Assembly (NCBI GenBank): GCA_964598765.1
Contig: CAZRCZ010000020.1
Span: 1-64,000, forward strand
Reading direction: 5' to 3'
Length of the DNA stretch: 64,000 bases
Source of the DNA: CAZRCZ01 sp964598765
GTDB lineage: Bacteria; Sumerlaeota; Sumerlaeia; MVZB01; JAJFLK01
Shown piece by piece: positions 43,209 through 52,658 of the stretch. Position numbers and translations under genes: made by a program. Under the pieces are notes generated by a model that saw only the letters and a list, made by a program, of their open reading frames with translations, searched no databases and had not been told where the DNA came from. The stretch's first letter is position 1, and each line of letters opens with the position of its first letter.

Positions 43209-45932
43209 ATGAGTCCCGTGAAGAACATTTATTTTTTTGGCGGCGGCAAGGCCGAAGGGCGCGAGGACATGAAGAATCTGCTCGGCGGCAAGGGGGCGAA
43301 CTTGGCCGAGATGACCAACCTAGGTTTGCCCGTTCCTGCCGGGTTCACGATCACCACCGCCGTTTGCACGCACTATTACCAAAACGGACGAAAGTATCCC
43401 GCGAAACTTAACGCGGAAGTGGCCAAGGCCATTCAAAAAGTTGAAACGTTGATGGGACGCAAATTCGGCGATCCATCGAATCCTCTTCTCGTTTCGGTCC
43501 GGTCCGGCGCGCGCAAGTCCATGCCGGGGATGATGGAAACCGTGCTCAACGTCGGTTTGACTTCGTGGACCCTGCCCGGATTGATCGGTCTCACCAAAAA
43601 CGAGCGTTTCGCTTACGATTCCTATCGTCGCCTCATCACCATGTTCAGCGACGTGGTGATGGAAAAGGCGGAAGGGATCGAGCCGGAGGAGGGCAAAGGA
43701 ATTCGCGTCCAGCTCGAACGTCTTCTCGACGCGATGAAGAAGCAGAAGGGTTTCACATCCGACACGCAACTCACCGCCGAGGACTTGAAGGAACTGATCG
43801 CTCAATATAAGGACAAGGTGATCGAGGTTCTGGGACGACCCTTTCCCGACGATCCGCAGGAGCAACTCTGGGGCGCGATCGGCGCGGTGTTCGCCTCGTG
43901 GATGGGCAAGCGAGCCATTGCTTATCGCAAAATCGAAGGGATTCCCGACGAGTGGGGAACGGCCGTCAACGTTCAATCCATGGTCTTCGGCAACATGGGG
44001 GACACCTCTTGCACGGGGGTCGCGTTCACGCGCAATCCGGCGACGGGCGAAAAAGTTTTCTACGGCGAATATCTTCCCAACGCGCAAGGAGAGGACGTCG
44101 TCGCGGGAATCAGGACGGCGGGGCCGATCAAAAAAGCGGGCCGGGCGGCCACCGCGCTCGAACTTCTCTCGCTGGAGGAAACCCAGCCCGAAAGCTACAA
44201 GCAACTGGATCAAATCCAGCGGCGTCTCGAAAAACACTACCGAGACATGCTCGACCTCGAATTCACCGTCGAGGCGGGGCGGCTTTGGATGCTTCAATGT
44301 CGCGTCGGCAAGCGAAACGGTCCCGCCGCGATCCGGATCGCCGTCGAAATGGCGAAGGAAAAATTGATTTCCCGAACCGAGGCGCTCCTTCGCGTCAGTC
44401 CCTCCCAACTGGACGAATTGCTTCACCCGCAGGTTGATCCGAGTTCGGAAAAAGGGGCGTTCGTGGTCGCCAAGGGGCTTCCCGCCGGACCCGGAGGAGC
44501 AACGGGACAGATCGTCTTCTCCGCCGACGACGCGGAAAAATGGACGCACGACTTGCATCGCAAGGTCATTCTGGTCCGTCAGGAAACTTCGCCGGAGGAC
44601 GTCCACGGGATGCACGTCGCCGAGGCGATTCTCACCAGCAAGGGGGGAATGACGAGCCACGCCGCGCTGGTGGCGCGAGGATGGGGAAAGTGTTGCATCG
44701 TCGGATGCGGCGAACTCCGGATCAGCTATTCCACCAAGCAGTTGGAAGCCGCCGGAAGAGTTTACAAGGAAGGGGACACGATCACCCTCAACGGAACCAA
44801 GGGAATCGTGTATGAGGGAGCCTTGCCCCTGAAGATCGCCGACCTGAACGCCAACGCGCATTACAAGACGCTGATGAATTGGGCCGACGAGGAGCGGCGA
44901 TTGAAAATCCGCGCCAACGCCGACCGGCCCGAAGACGCCGCCCAAGCCCGCGCGTTCGGAGCCGAGGGGATCGGCCTCACGCGGACCGAGCACATGTTCT
45001 TCGGCGAGGAGCGCATCCGCGCCATCCGGGAACTCATCATCGCCAAAACAGTCGAGGATCGAAGGCGCGTGGTGATGAAGCTCCTTCCCTACCAAAGGGC
45101 CGACTTCATCGGCATTTTCGAGGCGATGAAGGGCCTCCCCGCGACAATCCGGCTTCTCGATCCTCCGCTCCATGAATTTGTGCCGCACGTGGACAGCGAG
45201 ATCGGGAGCTTGGCCGAAGAATTGGGGATCACGACGCAGGAACTGCATGGGCGGATCAAGCAACTTTTGGAATTGAACCCGATGCTGGGGCATCGCGGAT
45301 GCCGATTGGGCATCACGTTTCCGGAAATCACCGAGAAGCAGGCGCGGGCGATTTTCGAGGCCGCCGCCGAATTGACGAAGAAAAAAATCAAGGTTCTGCC
45401 CGAAGTGATGGTCCCGCTCGTCGGAACCGTGAAGGAATTCCGCCATCAGGCGGAAATCATCCGCAAGGTGGCCGGGGAAGTTCAGGCGGAGCGCAAGGTG
45501 AAGTTCGCCTATTCCGTCGGCACGATGATCGAAATTCCGCGCGCCGCGCTGGTCGCGGATGAGATTGCCAAGGAGGCGGAATTTTTCTCGTTCGGCACGA
45601 ACGACCTGACGCAAACGACGTTCGGATTCTCGCGCGACGACGTCGGGAGTTTCCTGCCGGCCTATCTCGCGGAAAAAATACTCCCCGACGATCCGTTCGC
45701 TTCGATTGACGTGTCGGGCGTCGGTCAATTGGTCGAGATTGCCGTCGCTCGCGGGCGCAAAGGGCGCAAGGGATTGAAAACCGGAATCTGCGGTGAGCAC
45801 GGCGGCGATCCGGCCTCCATTTCGTTCTTCCACAAAGTGGGGCTTGATTACGTTTCCTGCTCCCCTTATCGCGTTCCGATCGCGCGGCTGGCCGCCGCTC
45901 ATGCGGCGATTAAAGGCAAGAAGCCCCGGTGA
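43209..45932 (+). CDS. ppdK: pyruvate, phosphate dikinase
   Basis: A 907-residue enzyme interconverting pyruvate, ATP and Pi with PEP, AMP and PPi. The N-terminal ATP-grasp domain begins KNIYFFGGGKAEG and has GGKGANLAEM. The swivelling phospho-His domain has GGMTSHAALVARGWGKCC (catalytic His in TSHAA, near residue 482). The C-terminal TIM barrel has GIGLTRTEHMFF, then LGHRGCRLGIT and the closing GICGEHGGDPASI-FF segment. Length is standard. GGAGGACGGAAGCG precedes the ATG. It allows PEP synthesis or PPi-linked glycolysis; neighbours do not specify which. Confidence 0.98.
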   Translation: MSPVKNIYFFGGGKAEGREDMKNLLGGKGANLAEMTNLGLPVPAGFTITTAVCTHYYQNGRKYPAKLNAEVAKAIQKVETLMGRKFGDPSNPLLVSVRSGARKSMPGMMETVLNVGLTSWTLPGLIGLTKNERFAYDSYRRLITMFSDVVMEKAEGIEPEEGKGIRVQLERLLDAMKKQKGFTSDTQLTAEDLKELIAQYKDKVIEVLGRPFPDDPQEQLWGAIGAVFASWMGKRAIAYRKIEGIPDEWGTAVNVQSMVFGNMGDTSCTGVAFTRNPATGEKVFYGEYLPNAQGEDVVAGIRTAGPIKKAGRAATALELLSLEETQPESYKQLDQIQRRLEKHYRDMLDLEFTVEAGRLWMLQCRVGKRNGPAAIRIAVEMAKEKLISRTEALLRVSPSQLDELLHPQVDPSSEKGAFVVAKGLPAGPGGATGQIVFSADDAEKWTHDLHRKVILVRQETSPEDVHGMHVAEAILTSKGGMTSHAALVARGWGKCCIVGCGELRISYSTKQLEAAGRVYKEGDTITLNGTKGIVYEGALPLKIADLNANAHYKTLMNWADEERRLKIRANADRPEDAAQARAFGAEGIGLTRTEHMFFGEERIRAIRELIIAKTVEDRRRVVMKLLPYQRADFIGIFEAMKGLPATIRLLDPPLHEFVPHVDSEIGSLAEELGITTQELHGRIKQLLELNPMLGHRGCRLGITFPEITEKQARAIFEAAAELTKKKIKVLPEVMVPLVGTVKEFRHQAEIIRKVAGEVQAERKVKFAYSVGTMIEIPRAALVADEIAKEAEFFSFGTNDLTQTTFGFSRDDVGSFLPAYLAEKILPDDPFASIDVSGVGQLVEIAVARGRKGRKGLKTGICGEHGGDPASISFFHKVGLDYVSCSPYRVPIARLAAAHAAIKGKKPR

Positions 45933-46092
45933 TTTTGGGCGGGGGCTTGCGCCAGCGCCGCGCGTCCGCTTGAATTGTTAGAATTCCTTGAGATTCGGAA
46001 GAGTCCTCCGTTATGCTCTGTGCATGGGTGGCGATTGGGCGTATGGGCAACCCCAATCGCAGTTTTTGCATGGGTTGGATGGGAGGGGGCGC

Positions 46093-48309
46093 GTGTCAAC
46101 GTTCGAACAAGCATTGGGGGAAATTGCGCGGTCGCGCGAACCGGCCGATTTGTGCGAGGCCGTCGAATCGGCTCTGAAATCCGTTTTGAACATCGGAGGA
46201 GGGCCGTCGTTTTTGACGCTGGCATTCCCCGCGTCTGAAAATTCCGCAACGGTGACTGTGATGGATCGGCGATTCTTTTCGCCGCATCGCTCGTTTTTGC
46301 GCTTGGGAGTTCGTCCGGAGTTTGAGCGTCTGCGGACTGAATGTTCCCGACCGACAGTTTTTTCTTATGCGATTCCCGATCTATTGGACGTCGCGCATTC
46401 CCTCAAGATGAATTTCATGACCGAACCGGGTGTAAGGATGATAGGCGCGCAAGGCCGCGCAGGCGAAGAAACCCGCGTGGCTCTGCTGATCGGGATTCAA
46501 GAAAACGCTCCGCCGCCGGATGAAGGGACATTGGATGGAATCCAAGAGATCGCCGACGCGACGGCGAAAGTTGCGGGCGTGATCGTCGAGCGCGCCGCCC
46601 TCCGCCGCCAAACCGACGACATGGCGCGACTTCACGCGTCGGCGCTTCGCCTGATGCTGGCCCCCGACAAGGGGACGCTTCTGAATTCGATCGCCGACGT
46701 CGTTCAGCACGAATTCGGTTTCAGCAGGGTTTATTTTTCTCTTTTCCATCCGCCGACTCGCTCCCTGCGGAGCGAATTGCAACGGGGTTTCGACGCCTCG
46801 TTCGCTCCCATCGCGATCCCGTTGGAGCCGGCGGAGGATTTCGCCGAGAAGGAATTGCTCAAGACCTTAAGGAGTGGAATAATCAGATTCTATCCTCAAG
46901 CGAACACGCAGGCGTCGGAGTTGAAAATTTTCGCCGGCCACGGCCCTCTGGATAAGTCGGCCCTTCTTCCGTTCAAGATTGGCGAGCGGCTTCTCGGATT
47001 CATCTATGCCGACCGTCCCGCCGACGATGCCCCCTTTTGTTTCCCCAAATTGCTTGAGATTTTCGCCTCGCTCGCGGCGACGGCGCTGGAAAACTTCGCC
47101 CTCCGCGCCGACGCCGAGGAGCGCGCGCTCACCGACTCGCTGACCGGACTTTACAATCGCCGCTATTTGGACCGCGTTCTGGAAATCGAGACGGCGCGCG
47201 TCAGACGCTACAAGCGCCCCCTCAGTCTCATGATGATAGACCTATGCGACTTCAAGAGGATCAACGACACCTACGGCCACGTTCACGGCGACGAGGCGTT
47301 GCGCGAGACGGCGGCGCTGATCCGTCATGCGGTCCGTCAACCCGACGTGGTCGTCCGCTACGGCGGCGATGAATTCGTCGTCCTGCTGGCCGACACCTCC
47401 TACGATCACGCGCTTCGCGTTCAAGACCGGATCGAACGCACGTTCGAGGAGCGCAACCGCCTGATCCGCAACGGCGCCGTCCGAATCGAAGTCAGCGTCG
47501 GGCTGAGCGCCGCCGATCCGGCGACCCTCCACGCCCTGCTGGAGAACGCCGACCGCGCAATGTATTTCCAGAAGACCGAGCGCGCCAAACGACGGGCGAT
47601 CGAGGCGCTCATGGGCTTGCCCTCCGTTCCGCTTCACGCGCTCGACAACGTGTTGCTCACGCTCCTCGCCGGATTGAAAAAGCGCGAGCCGCATTACGAC
47701 CGGCACAGCCGCCACGTCGCCTATCTTTCCCTCGTGGCCTCACGCGGTTTGGGTCTCTCCCCCTCGCGGATTCGCGCTCTTCTCCTCGCGGCTTTTCTTC
47801 ACGACGTCGGCAAAGTTTCCCTTCCCGGCGAGCTATTGCAACGCCCCGGTCCCTTGGATGCGGCGGAAAAGCAGGCGATGCGGATTCATCCCGTCATCGG
47901 CGAGGAATTTTTTCAGGGGGTTTCCTTTTTGGAGGACGCCCGGCCGATCATCCGGCATCACCATGAGCGTTACGACGGACGGATGGATTGCGAATTTCCG
48001 GCTTATCCGAAGGGATTGAAGGGAACTGACATTCCGCTGGAGGCCCGAATCCTCAAACTGGCCGACAGCGTGGACGCCATGCTCTCGGATCGGCCTTACC
48101 GTCCGGCCCGTCCCGTGGAGGAAGTCTTGCGCGTTGTCCGGGAGGAGTCCGGCGCGTCGTTCGATCCCCGGCTGGCGGACAATCTTCTCACGGGGCAATG
48201 GCATGATCGTTTGGACGCTCCGAACGCCCTGCCTGAACTTTATTCCAGCGTCATTCGAGAAGCCGAAGAAGCCGCCGCGCAATGCGCGTCGGCGAGTCAT
48301 GCCGGTTAG
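46093..48309 (+). CDS. GAF-GAF-GGDEF-HD signalling protein
   Basis: About 738 residues, soluble. Two GAF-like sensor regions (about 1-165 and 185-340) precede a diguanylate cyclase domain with intact RYGGDEFVVLL near 422. A C-terminal HD phosphohydrolase domain (about 520-690) follows with HDVGK (570), HPVIGEEF and RHHHERYDG. The GYP part of HD-GYP enzymes is not conserved: after HHERYDG comes RMDCEFPAYPKGLKG. It may synthesise and degrade c-di-GMP. GTG 46093 is chosen because GGGAGGGGG lies just upstream; ATGs at 46024 and 45988 are possible but less likely. Confidence 0.85.
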   Translation: MSTFEQALGEIARSREPADLCEAVESALKSVLNIGGGPSFLTLAFPASENSATVTVMDRRFFSPHRSFLRLGVRPEFERLRTECSRPTVFSYAIPDLLDVAHSLKMNFMTEPGVRMIGAQGRAGEETRVALLIGIQENAPPPDEGTLDGIQEIADATAKVAGVIVERAALRRQTDDMARLHASALRLMLAPDKGTLLNSIADVVQHEFGFSRVYFSLFHPPTRSLRSELQRGFDASFAPIAIPLEPAEDFAEKELLKTLRSGIIRFYPQANTQASELKIFAGHGPLDKSALLPFKIGERLLGFIYADRPADDAPFCFPKLLEIFASLAATALENFALRADAEERALTDSLTGLYNRRYLDRVLEIETARVRRYKRPLSLMMIDLCDFKRINDTYGHVHGDEALRETAALIRHAVRQPDVVVRYGGDEFVVLLADTSYDHALRVQDRIERTFEERNRLIRNGAVRIEVSVGLSAADPATLHALLENADRAMYFQKTERAKRRAIEALMGLPSVPLHALDNVLLTLLAGLKKREPHYDRHSRHVAYLSLVASRGLGLSPSRIRALLLAAFLHDVGKVSLPGELLQRPGPLDAAEKQAMRIHPVIGEEFFQGVSFLEDARPIIRHHHERYDGRMDCEFPAYPKGLKGTDIPLEARILKLADSVDAMLSDRPYRPARPVEEVLRVVREESGASFDPRLADNLLTGQWHDRLDAPNALPELYSSVIREAEEAAAQCASASHAG

Positions 48310-48407
48310 CGACGGCGTTGGCTCGCGCTTTCGTGCGATAACCGCTTCAGCGATTTCCTCTCTTTTTCGCGGCTGAAAAATTAGCTAAGCTGGAACGCTG
48401 ATTGCCC

Positions 48408-50198
48408 ATGCCGTCCAGTCTTTCCAACTTTTCCCGTCTCCGTCCCTATGTCGCGCAAAATCGCGGACTGCTGACCTTGGGCGGGGTCGCGTTGATCGCG
48501 GCAAATTACCTCGACATCAAGGTCTTGACGCTGATGGGACAGGGAATTGATTTGATCGGGTGGAAACTCGACCCGTTCGCCGATCTGCGGTTTTCGCTCC
48601 TGAATTCGTTCCTGCTTTGCATCGCCGCGCTGGCGGTGGCCGCCGCGATCGCGCGATTTTGGATGCGATGGTGGATCATCGGCGCGTCGCGGCAAATCGA
48701 GTTCGGGCTTCGCAACGATCTCTTCGCCCACCTCGAAAATCTTTCCGCCTCGTTTTTCGACCGCTACTCCACCGGCGACATCATGGCGCGATCCACGAAC
48801 GACCTTGAATCGGTCCGCCTTGTCATCGGCCCGGCGGTGATGTATCTCTCCGGCACGGCGGTCATGTTGCCGATGAGTCTCTATCAGATGATCCAAATTT
48901 CGCCGCGATTGACGCTGATGTCGTGGCTTCCGCTGACGCTGATCGCACCGCTCTTTTACGTTTTTGAAAAGCGGATTCACGATCTCTTTACGAAAGTTCA
49001 GGAAACGTTCAGCGAAATCTCGACGCGCGTGCAGGAGACGCTCACCGGCATTCGCGTCGTCAAGGCGTTCGCGCGGGAGGAGCAGGAATCGGCGCGGTTC
49101 GACGTTCTCTCCCGCCGCTACGTCGCCGAAAACATCCGGCTCAATCTCATCCAATCTCTTTTCTTTCCCTTCATGGGATTTTTCATCGGGCTGAGTCTGC
49201 TCGCGCTGGTCTGGACCGGCGGGATCATGGTCGCGCAGGGCGGAACATCGGGCGGCATCTCGCACGGGCGATTGATTTCGTTTTTCGTTCTGCTCATGGC
49301 GAACATCTGGCCGTTGGCGGCGATCGGCTGGGTCTTGAGTCTGCTGGAGCGCGGCTCGGCTTCGATGCGCCGGATCAATGAGTTATTCGAAGTCAAACCG
49401 GAGGTCGTCGAACCCGCGCGCGCCGCTCGAGTTCCGGCGAAATTGAAAGGCCGCGTCTTGGCGCGGCATCTGACGTTCCATTATTCCGGCGCCGCGCGTC
49501 CGGCGCTGAATGAAATCTCGTTCGATCTTGCGCCCGGCAAGGCGCTCGGTCTGACCGGTCCGGTCGGTTGCGGCAAATCCACCTTGGCCGATCTTTTGGC
49601 GCGACGTTACAACCCGCCGCGAGGAACACTTTTTATTGACGGCGTGGATTTGCTCGACTGGCCGCTCAAGGATTATCGCCGACAAATCGCCATCGTGGAT
49701 CAGGAGCCGTTTCTCTTCAGCGACACCATCACCGCGAACATCGCTTACGGCCTAGGCGAGGTTGACTTGCCGAAAGTGGAGCGCGCCGGAGAGATCGCGC
49801 AACTGAGCGAGGACGTTCGGGCTTTTCCCTCCGCGTTTGAAACGATGCTCGGCGAGCGGGGAATCAATCTTTCCGGCGGTCAACGCCAGCGCGCCGCGCT
49901 CGCGCGCGCTTTGGCGACTGATCCCGCGCTTTTGATCTTGGACGACGCGCTGGCGGCGGTGGACACCCACACCGAGGAGCGGATTCTGCGCGGGCTGAAG
50001 GAATTCATGACCGGACGCACCACGATTCTCATCTCGCATCGCATCACGACCGTCTCCATCGCCGATCACATTCTCTATTTGGAGGATGGACGGATCGTCG
50101 AGGAAGGAACGCACGAGGAATTGATCGCGGGCGGAGGAAAATACTGGTCGCTCGCTCGCAAACAACAACTGGCCGAGGAAATCGAGGCGACGGCGTGA
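48408..50198 (+). CDS. ABC exporter half-transporter with degenerate ATPase site (MdlA-like)
   Basis: About 596 residues: a six-helix membrane domain (about 15-320) fused to a nucleotide-binding domain. Walker A GPVGCGKST is near 383, the Q-loop region is VDQEPFLFSDTI, the signature is LSGGQRQRAALARAL and Walker B is LLILDDALAAVD near 506. The catalytic Glu after Walker B is Asp (LDD), as in E. coli MdlA and other heterodimeric exporters. The partner gene follows after 141 bases. ATG 48408 is preferred to TTG 48402. Cargo unknown; lipid or drug export is typical of the family. Confidence 0.92.
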   Translation: MPSSLSNFSRLRPYVAQNRGLLTLGGVALIAANYLDIKVLTLMGQGIDLIGWKLDPFADLRFSLLNSFLLCIAALAVAAAIARFWMRWWIIGASRQIEFGLRNDLFAHLENLSASFFDRYSTGDIMARSTNDLESVRLVIGPAVMYLSGTAVMLPMSLYQMIQISPRLTLMSWLPLTLIAPLFYVFEKRIHDLFTKVQETFSEISTRVQETLTGIRVVKAFAREEQESARFDVLSRRYVAENIRLNLIQSLFFPFMGFFIGLSLLALVWTGGIMVAQGGTSGGISHGRLISFFVLLMANIWPLAAIGWVLSLLERGSASMRRINELFEVKPEVVEPARAARVPAKLKGRVLARHLTFHYSGAARPALNEISFDLAPGKALGLTGPVGCGKSTLADLLARRYNPPRGTLFIDGVDLLDWPLKDYRRQIAIVDQEPFLFSDTITANIAYGLGEVDLPKVERAGEIAQLSEDVRAFPSAFETMLGERGINLSGGQRQRAALARALATDPALLILDDALAAVDTHTEERILRGLKEFMTGRTTILISHRITTVSIADHILYLEDGRIVEEGTHEELIAGGGKYWSLARKQQLAEEIEATA

Positions 50199-50229
50199 GA
50201 AACACGTTTCAGACATTGTTGAATTTTCC

Positions 50230-50332
50230 GAGCCGCGACCGTGAGGGAGCGACCGGGGTGCGACATGATTGTTGGGGGGGTATGAAGTTGAGATTTGGAG
50301 CAAGAGCAAGATTAAGATTAGGATTACGATTA
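50230..50332. repeat. two repeat types between the ABC half-transporter genes
   Basis: A single copy of the GAGCCGCGACCGTGAGGGAG word (from 50230) matches each arm of the palindrome at 55441-55525. It is followed by a GAGCAAGAGCAAGATTAAG-type hexamer tract (50298-50332) like those at 28890 and 52624. Confidence 0.75.
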
Positions 50333-50339
50333 AGAAAAA

Positions 50340-52163
50340 ATGGATGTGAATAATGCGCAATCCCCGATGGAAGACGACAAGGGACACCAAGCCCTTGACG
50401 CACGGTTGATCGGACGGATTTGGGCTTACCTTTTTCCGCATCGCAAAGCGGTGTTCGTCTGTCTGGCCGTTTCGCTCGCGGCGACGGGTATGCGAATTCT
50501 CCAGCCGATCATCATTCACCGCGTTCTGGACAAGGACGTCGCCGCCGGCGACGTGGCGGGCATTGCGCGGATGTCGCTTCTCTTCTTCGGCGTCGTCGTT
50601 TTGATTTTCATCCTCGACGTGGTTTTCAATTATCTCACGGGCATCATCGGCCAAAAATCCATGCACGATCTTCGCATGGCGCTCTTCCGTCACGTCCTCG
50701 GATTGGACGTCGCCTTCTTTGATCGGATGCCGGTCGGACGCCTGTTGACGCGGATGACCTCGGACATTTCCAGCCTGAGCGATCTTTTCACCGAGGGAGT
50801 CGTCTCCATCTTCGCCGAGATGGCGATGATCGCCGGAGTGTTGGGATTGATGTTTTTCTACAGTCCGCGCCTGACGCTCGTCGTCCTTTGCGCGACGCCG
50901 TTCATGGCGCTGACGATGACGCTCTTTCGCCGCCACTCGCAACGGTGGTATCTGGAGGTCCGCGCGCGGCTGGCGCAGATGAACGCCTACCTTCAGGAAA
51001 ATGTCGCCGGAATGCGGACGGTGCAATCGTTCAACCGCGAGGCGCGGAATTACGCGGCGTTTTATGGATTCAACGATGAGTATCGCCTCTCGCAGGTCCA
51101 GACGATTCTTGGCTTTGCGCTTTTCTTTCCGGCGATCAACGTCATCTCGAACCTCACGCTCGCCGCCGTGATTTGGGTCGGCGGACGGCGGATCATCGAG
51201 CAGGGAATCCTGAGCGGCGCGTCGCTCTCCTTCGCCACGCTCTTTTTGTTCGTTCAGAGCGTCAACATGCTTTTCACGCCGCTTCGCAACTTGAGCGAAA
51301 AATATAATCTGCTTCAATCGGCGATGGCCTCCTCGGCGCGGATTTTCCGGCTCCTCGACACGAAGGCGAAGATCGTCAAACCCGCGGATGAAATTATTCC
51401 CGGTCCCCTGCGCGACCGTGTCGCGTTTGAAAACGTCGGCTTTGAATATGTTCCGGGCGAGGCCGTTTTGCGCGAGGTGAGTTTCGAGATCAAGCGCGGC
51501 CAAACCGTCGCCATCGTCGGCGCGACGGGATCGGGCAAGACGACGCTCATCAATCTTCTCACGCGATTTTACGACGCGACCGAGGGACGGATCACGCTCG
51601 ATGGCGTGGATCTCCGCCGATTCGATCCGGCCAAACTGCGCCGACTTTTCGCCGTCGTCCTGCAGGAGGTTTTTCTTTTTTCCGGCACGATCGCCGAAAA
51701 CATCCGCCTGACCAATCCCGATCTGACCGACGAACAAATCTGGGATTTGCTCGCGCAGGTTCGCGCCGATGATTTTGTCCGCGCGCTTCCGGGAGGCGTC
51801 AACGCGCCGGTTCACGAACGGGGCGGGACGTTCTCGACCGGACAAAAACAATTGCTCGCCTTCGCGCGCGCGCTGGCCGCCGATCCGCAAATTCTAGTCC
51901 TCGACGAAGCGACGGCCAACGTGGACACCGAAACCGAGCAACGGATTCAGGAGGCGATCGCGCGGCTACTCGAAGGACGCACCGCGCTCGTGATCGCTCA
52001 TCGCCTTTCCACGATCCAGAAGGCCGATCTCATCGTCGTCATGCACAAGGGCCGCATCCGCGAATCGGGAACCCACGACCAACTGATCGCGCAAGACGGC
52101 CTTTACCGACGGCTGTATGAATTGCAGTATCGTTCGGAGGCGATTGCGGAGCCGGTTGTTTGA
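50340..52163 (+). CDS. ABC exporter half-transporter (MdlB-like)
   Basis: A 607-residue partner of the preceding gene. The membrane domain (about 30-345) has six hydrophobic segments, with the coupling-helix region FFDRMPVGRLLTRMTSD. In the nucleotide-binding domain, Walker A is GATGSGKTT (near 392). The signature is changed to FSTGQKQLLAFARAL (near 497) instead of LSGGQ, while Walker B ILVLDEATANVD (near 517) keeps the catalytic Glu. With the partner's Asp, this makes one consensus and one degenerate ATP site, as in MdlAB, LmrCD and TM287/288. The stop is followed closely by the convergent phage cassette. Confidence 0.92.
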   Translation: MDVNNAQSPMEDDKGHQALDARLIGRIWAYLFPHRKAVFVCLAVSLAATGMRILQPIIIHRVLDKDVAAGDVAGIARMSLLFFGVVVLIFILDVVFNYLTGIIGQKSMHDLRMALFRHVLGLDVAFFDRMPVGRLLTRMTSDISSLSDLFTEGVVSIFAEMAMIAGVLGLMFFYSPRLTLVVLCATPFMALTMTLFRRHSQRWYLEVRARLAQMNAYLQENVAGMRTVQSFNREARNYAAFYGFNDEYRLSQVQTILGFALFFPAINVISNLTLAAVIWVGGRRIIEQGILSGASLSFATLFLFVQSVNMLFTPLRNLSEKYNLLQSAMASSARIFRLLDTKAKIVKPADEIIPGPLRDRVAFENVGFEYVPGEAVLREVSFEIKRGQTVAIVGATGSGKTTLINLLTRFYDATEGRITLDGVDLRRFDPAKLRRLFAVVLQEVFLFSGTIAENIRLTNPDLTDEQIWDLLAQVRADDFVRALPGGVNAPVHERGGTFSTGQKQLLAFARALAADPQILVLDEATANVDTETEQRIQEAIARLLEGRTALVIAHRLSTIQKADLIVVMHKGRIRESGTHDQLIAQDGLYRRLYELQYRSEAIAEPVV

Positions 52164-52196
52164 AATGGAACGCGGATCAAAGCGGATGACTCTCCT

Positions 52197-52535
52197 TCAC
52201 TTTCCTTCCATTCCCGCCAGATGAGAGAAAATTCGGGCGAGCCAGACGCCCGAATGAGGGAGGACCGATTCAAGCGCGATGAGAAATCCGGCGGTCAGCG
52301 CGGCGAAGCGAAAGGGATAACGCCCCGCGAGCTTGAGCAGACCCCAGCGGTGCTCGTTCCGGCGGTGATAATCCTCGTGCGCGTCGAGGCGCGTGAGCAT
52401 CGCCGACGCGAAATCCTCCTGCGCCAAGCGAAGTTCATCCAGCCGCTGACGGAGATCGGCGTATTGTTCGGCGATCCGCTCGTCGAGTTGGCGGACTTGG
52501 ACCTTGATGAGTTCGGTGAGATAGGGATGGGGCAT
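52197..52535 (-). CDS. small coiled-coil protein with C-terminal membrane segment (phage cassette)
   Basis: 112 residues. A charged helical region (about 8-62, heptad-like LTELIKVQVRQLDERIAEQY then LRQRLDELRLAQEDF) is followed by one hydrophobic stretch (about 76-98, FRFAALTAGFLIALESVL). The topology would suit a small holin- or spanin-like phage protein or an anchored adaptor, but I find no family. It is the last gene of the phage cassette, separated from the previous one by a 26-bp palindromic repeat, so it may also be a host gene. Confidence 0.55.
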   Translation of the reverse strand: MPHPYLTELIKVQVRQLDERIAEQYADLRQRLDELRLAQEDFASAMLTRLDAHEDYHRRNEHRWGLLKLAGRYPFRFAALTAGFLIALESVLPHSGVWLARIFSHLAGMEGK

Positions 52536-52554
52536 GAAAGTTTTTTCCTTATTT

Positions 52555-52649
52555 CTTGCTCTTACTCTTGCTCTTGCTCTGAAAAACCCCCTGTGCGACT
52601 TTCATTCGATCCCCACGGGATCGAGAGCAAGAGCAAGAGTAAGAGCAAG
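52555..52649. repeat. 26-bp perfect inverted repeat of AGAGCAAG units
   Basis: The arm 52555-52580 is the exact reverse complement of 52624-52649. The 43-base centre contains a nested palindrome, CGATCCC / GGGATCG. It lies between the small coiled-coil gene and the 203-residue gene of the phage cassette. Confidence 0.9.
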
Positions 52650-52658
52650 AAGGGCGGA

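Noticed and set aside
43320..45902. 860-codon open frame on the minus strand opposite ppdK
   Set aside because: Mirror frame of a well-conserved gene in GC-rich DNA; its translation is His/Arg/Asp-rich and has no domain.
49752..51890. 712-codon minus-strand frame across both ABC genes
   Set aside because: Runs antisense through both nucleotide-binding domains and the intergenic repeat; composition is that of a shadow frame.
52555..52649. CRISPR-like array from the AGAGCAAG repeats
   Set aside because: No regular spacer-repeat unit; it is one inverted pair of low-complexity arms and no cas gene is near.
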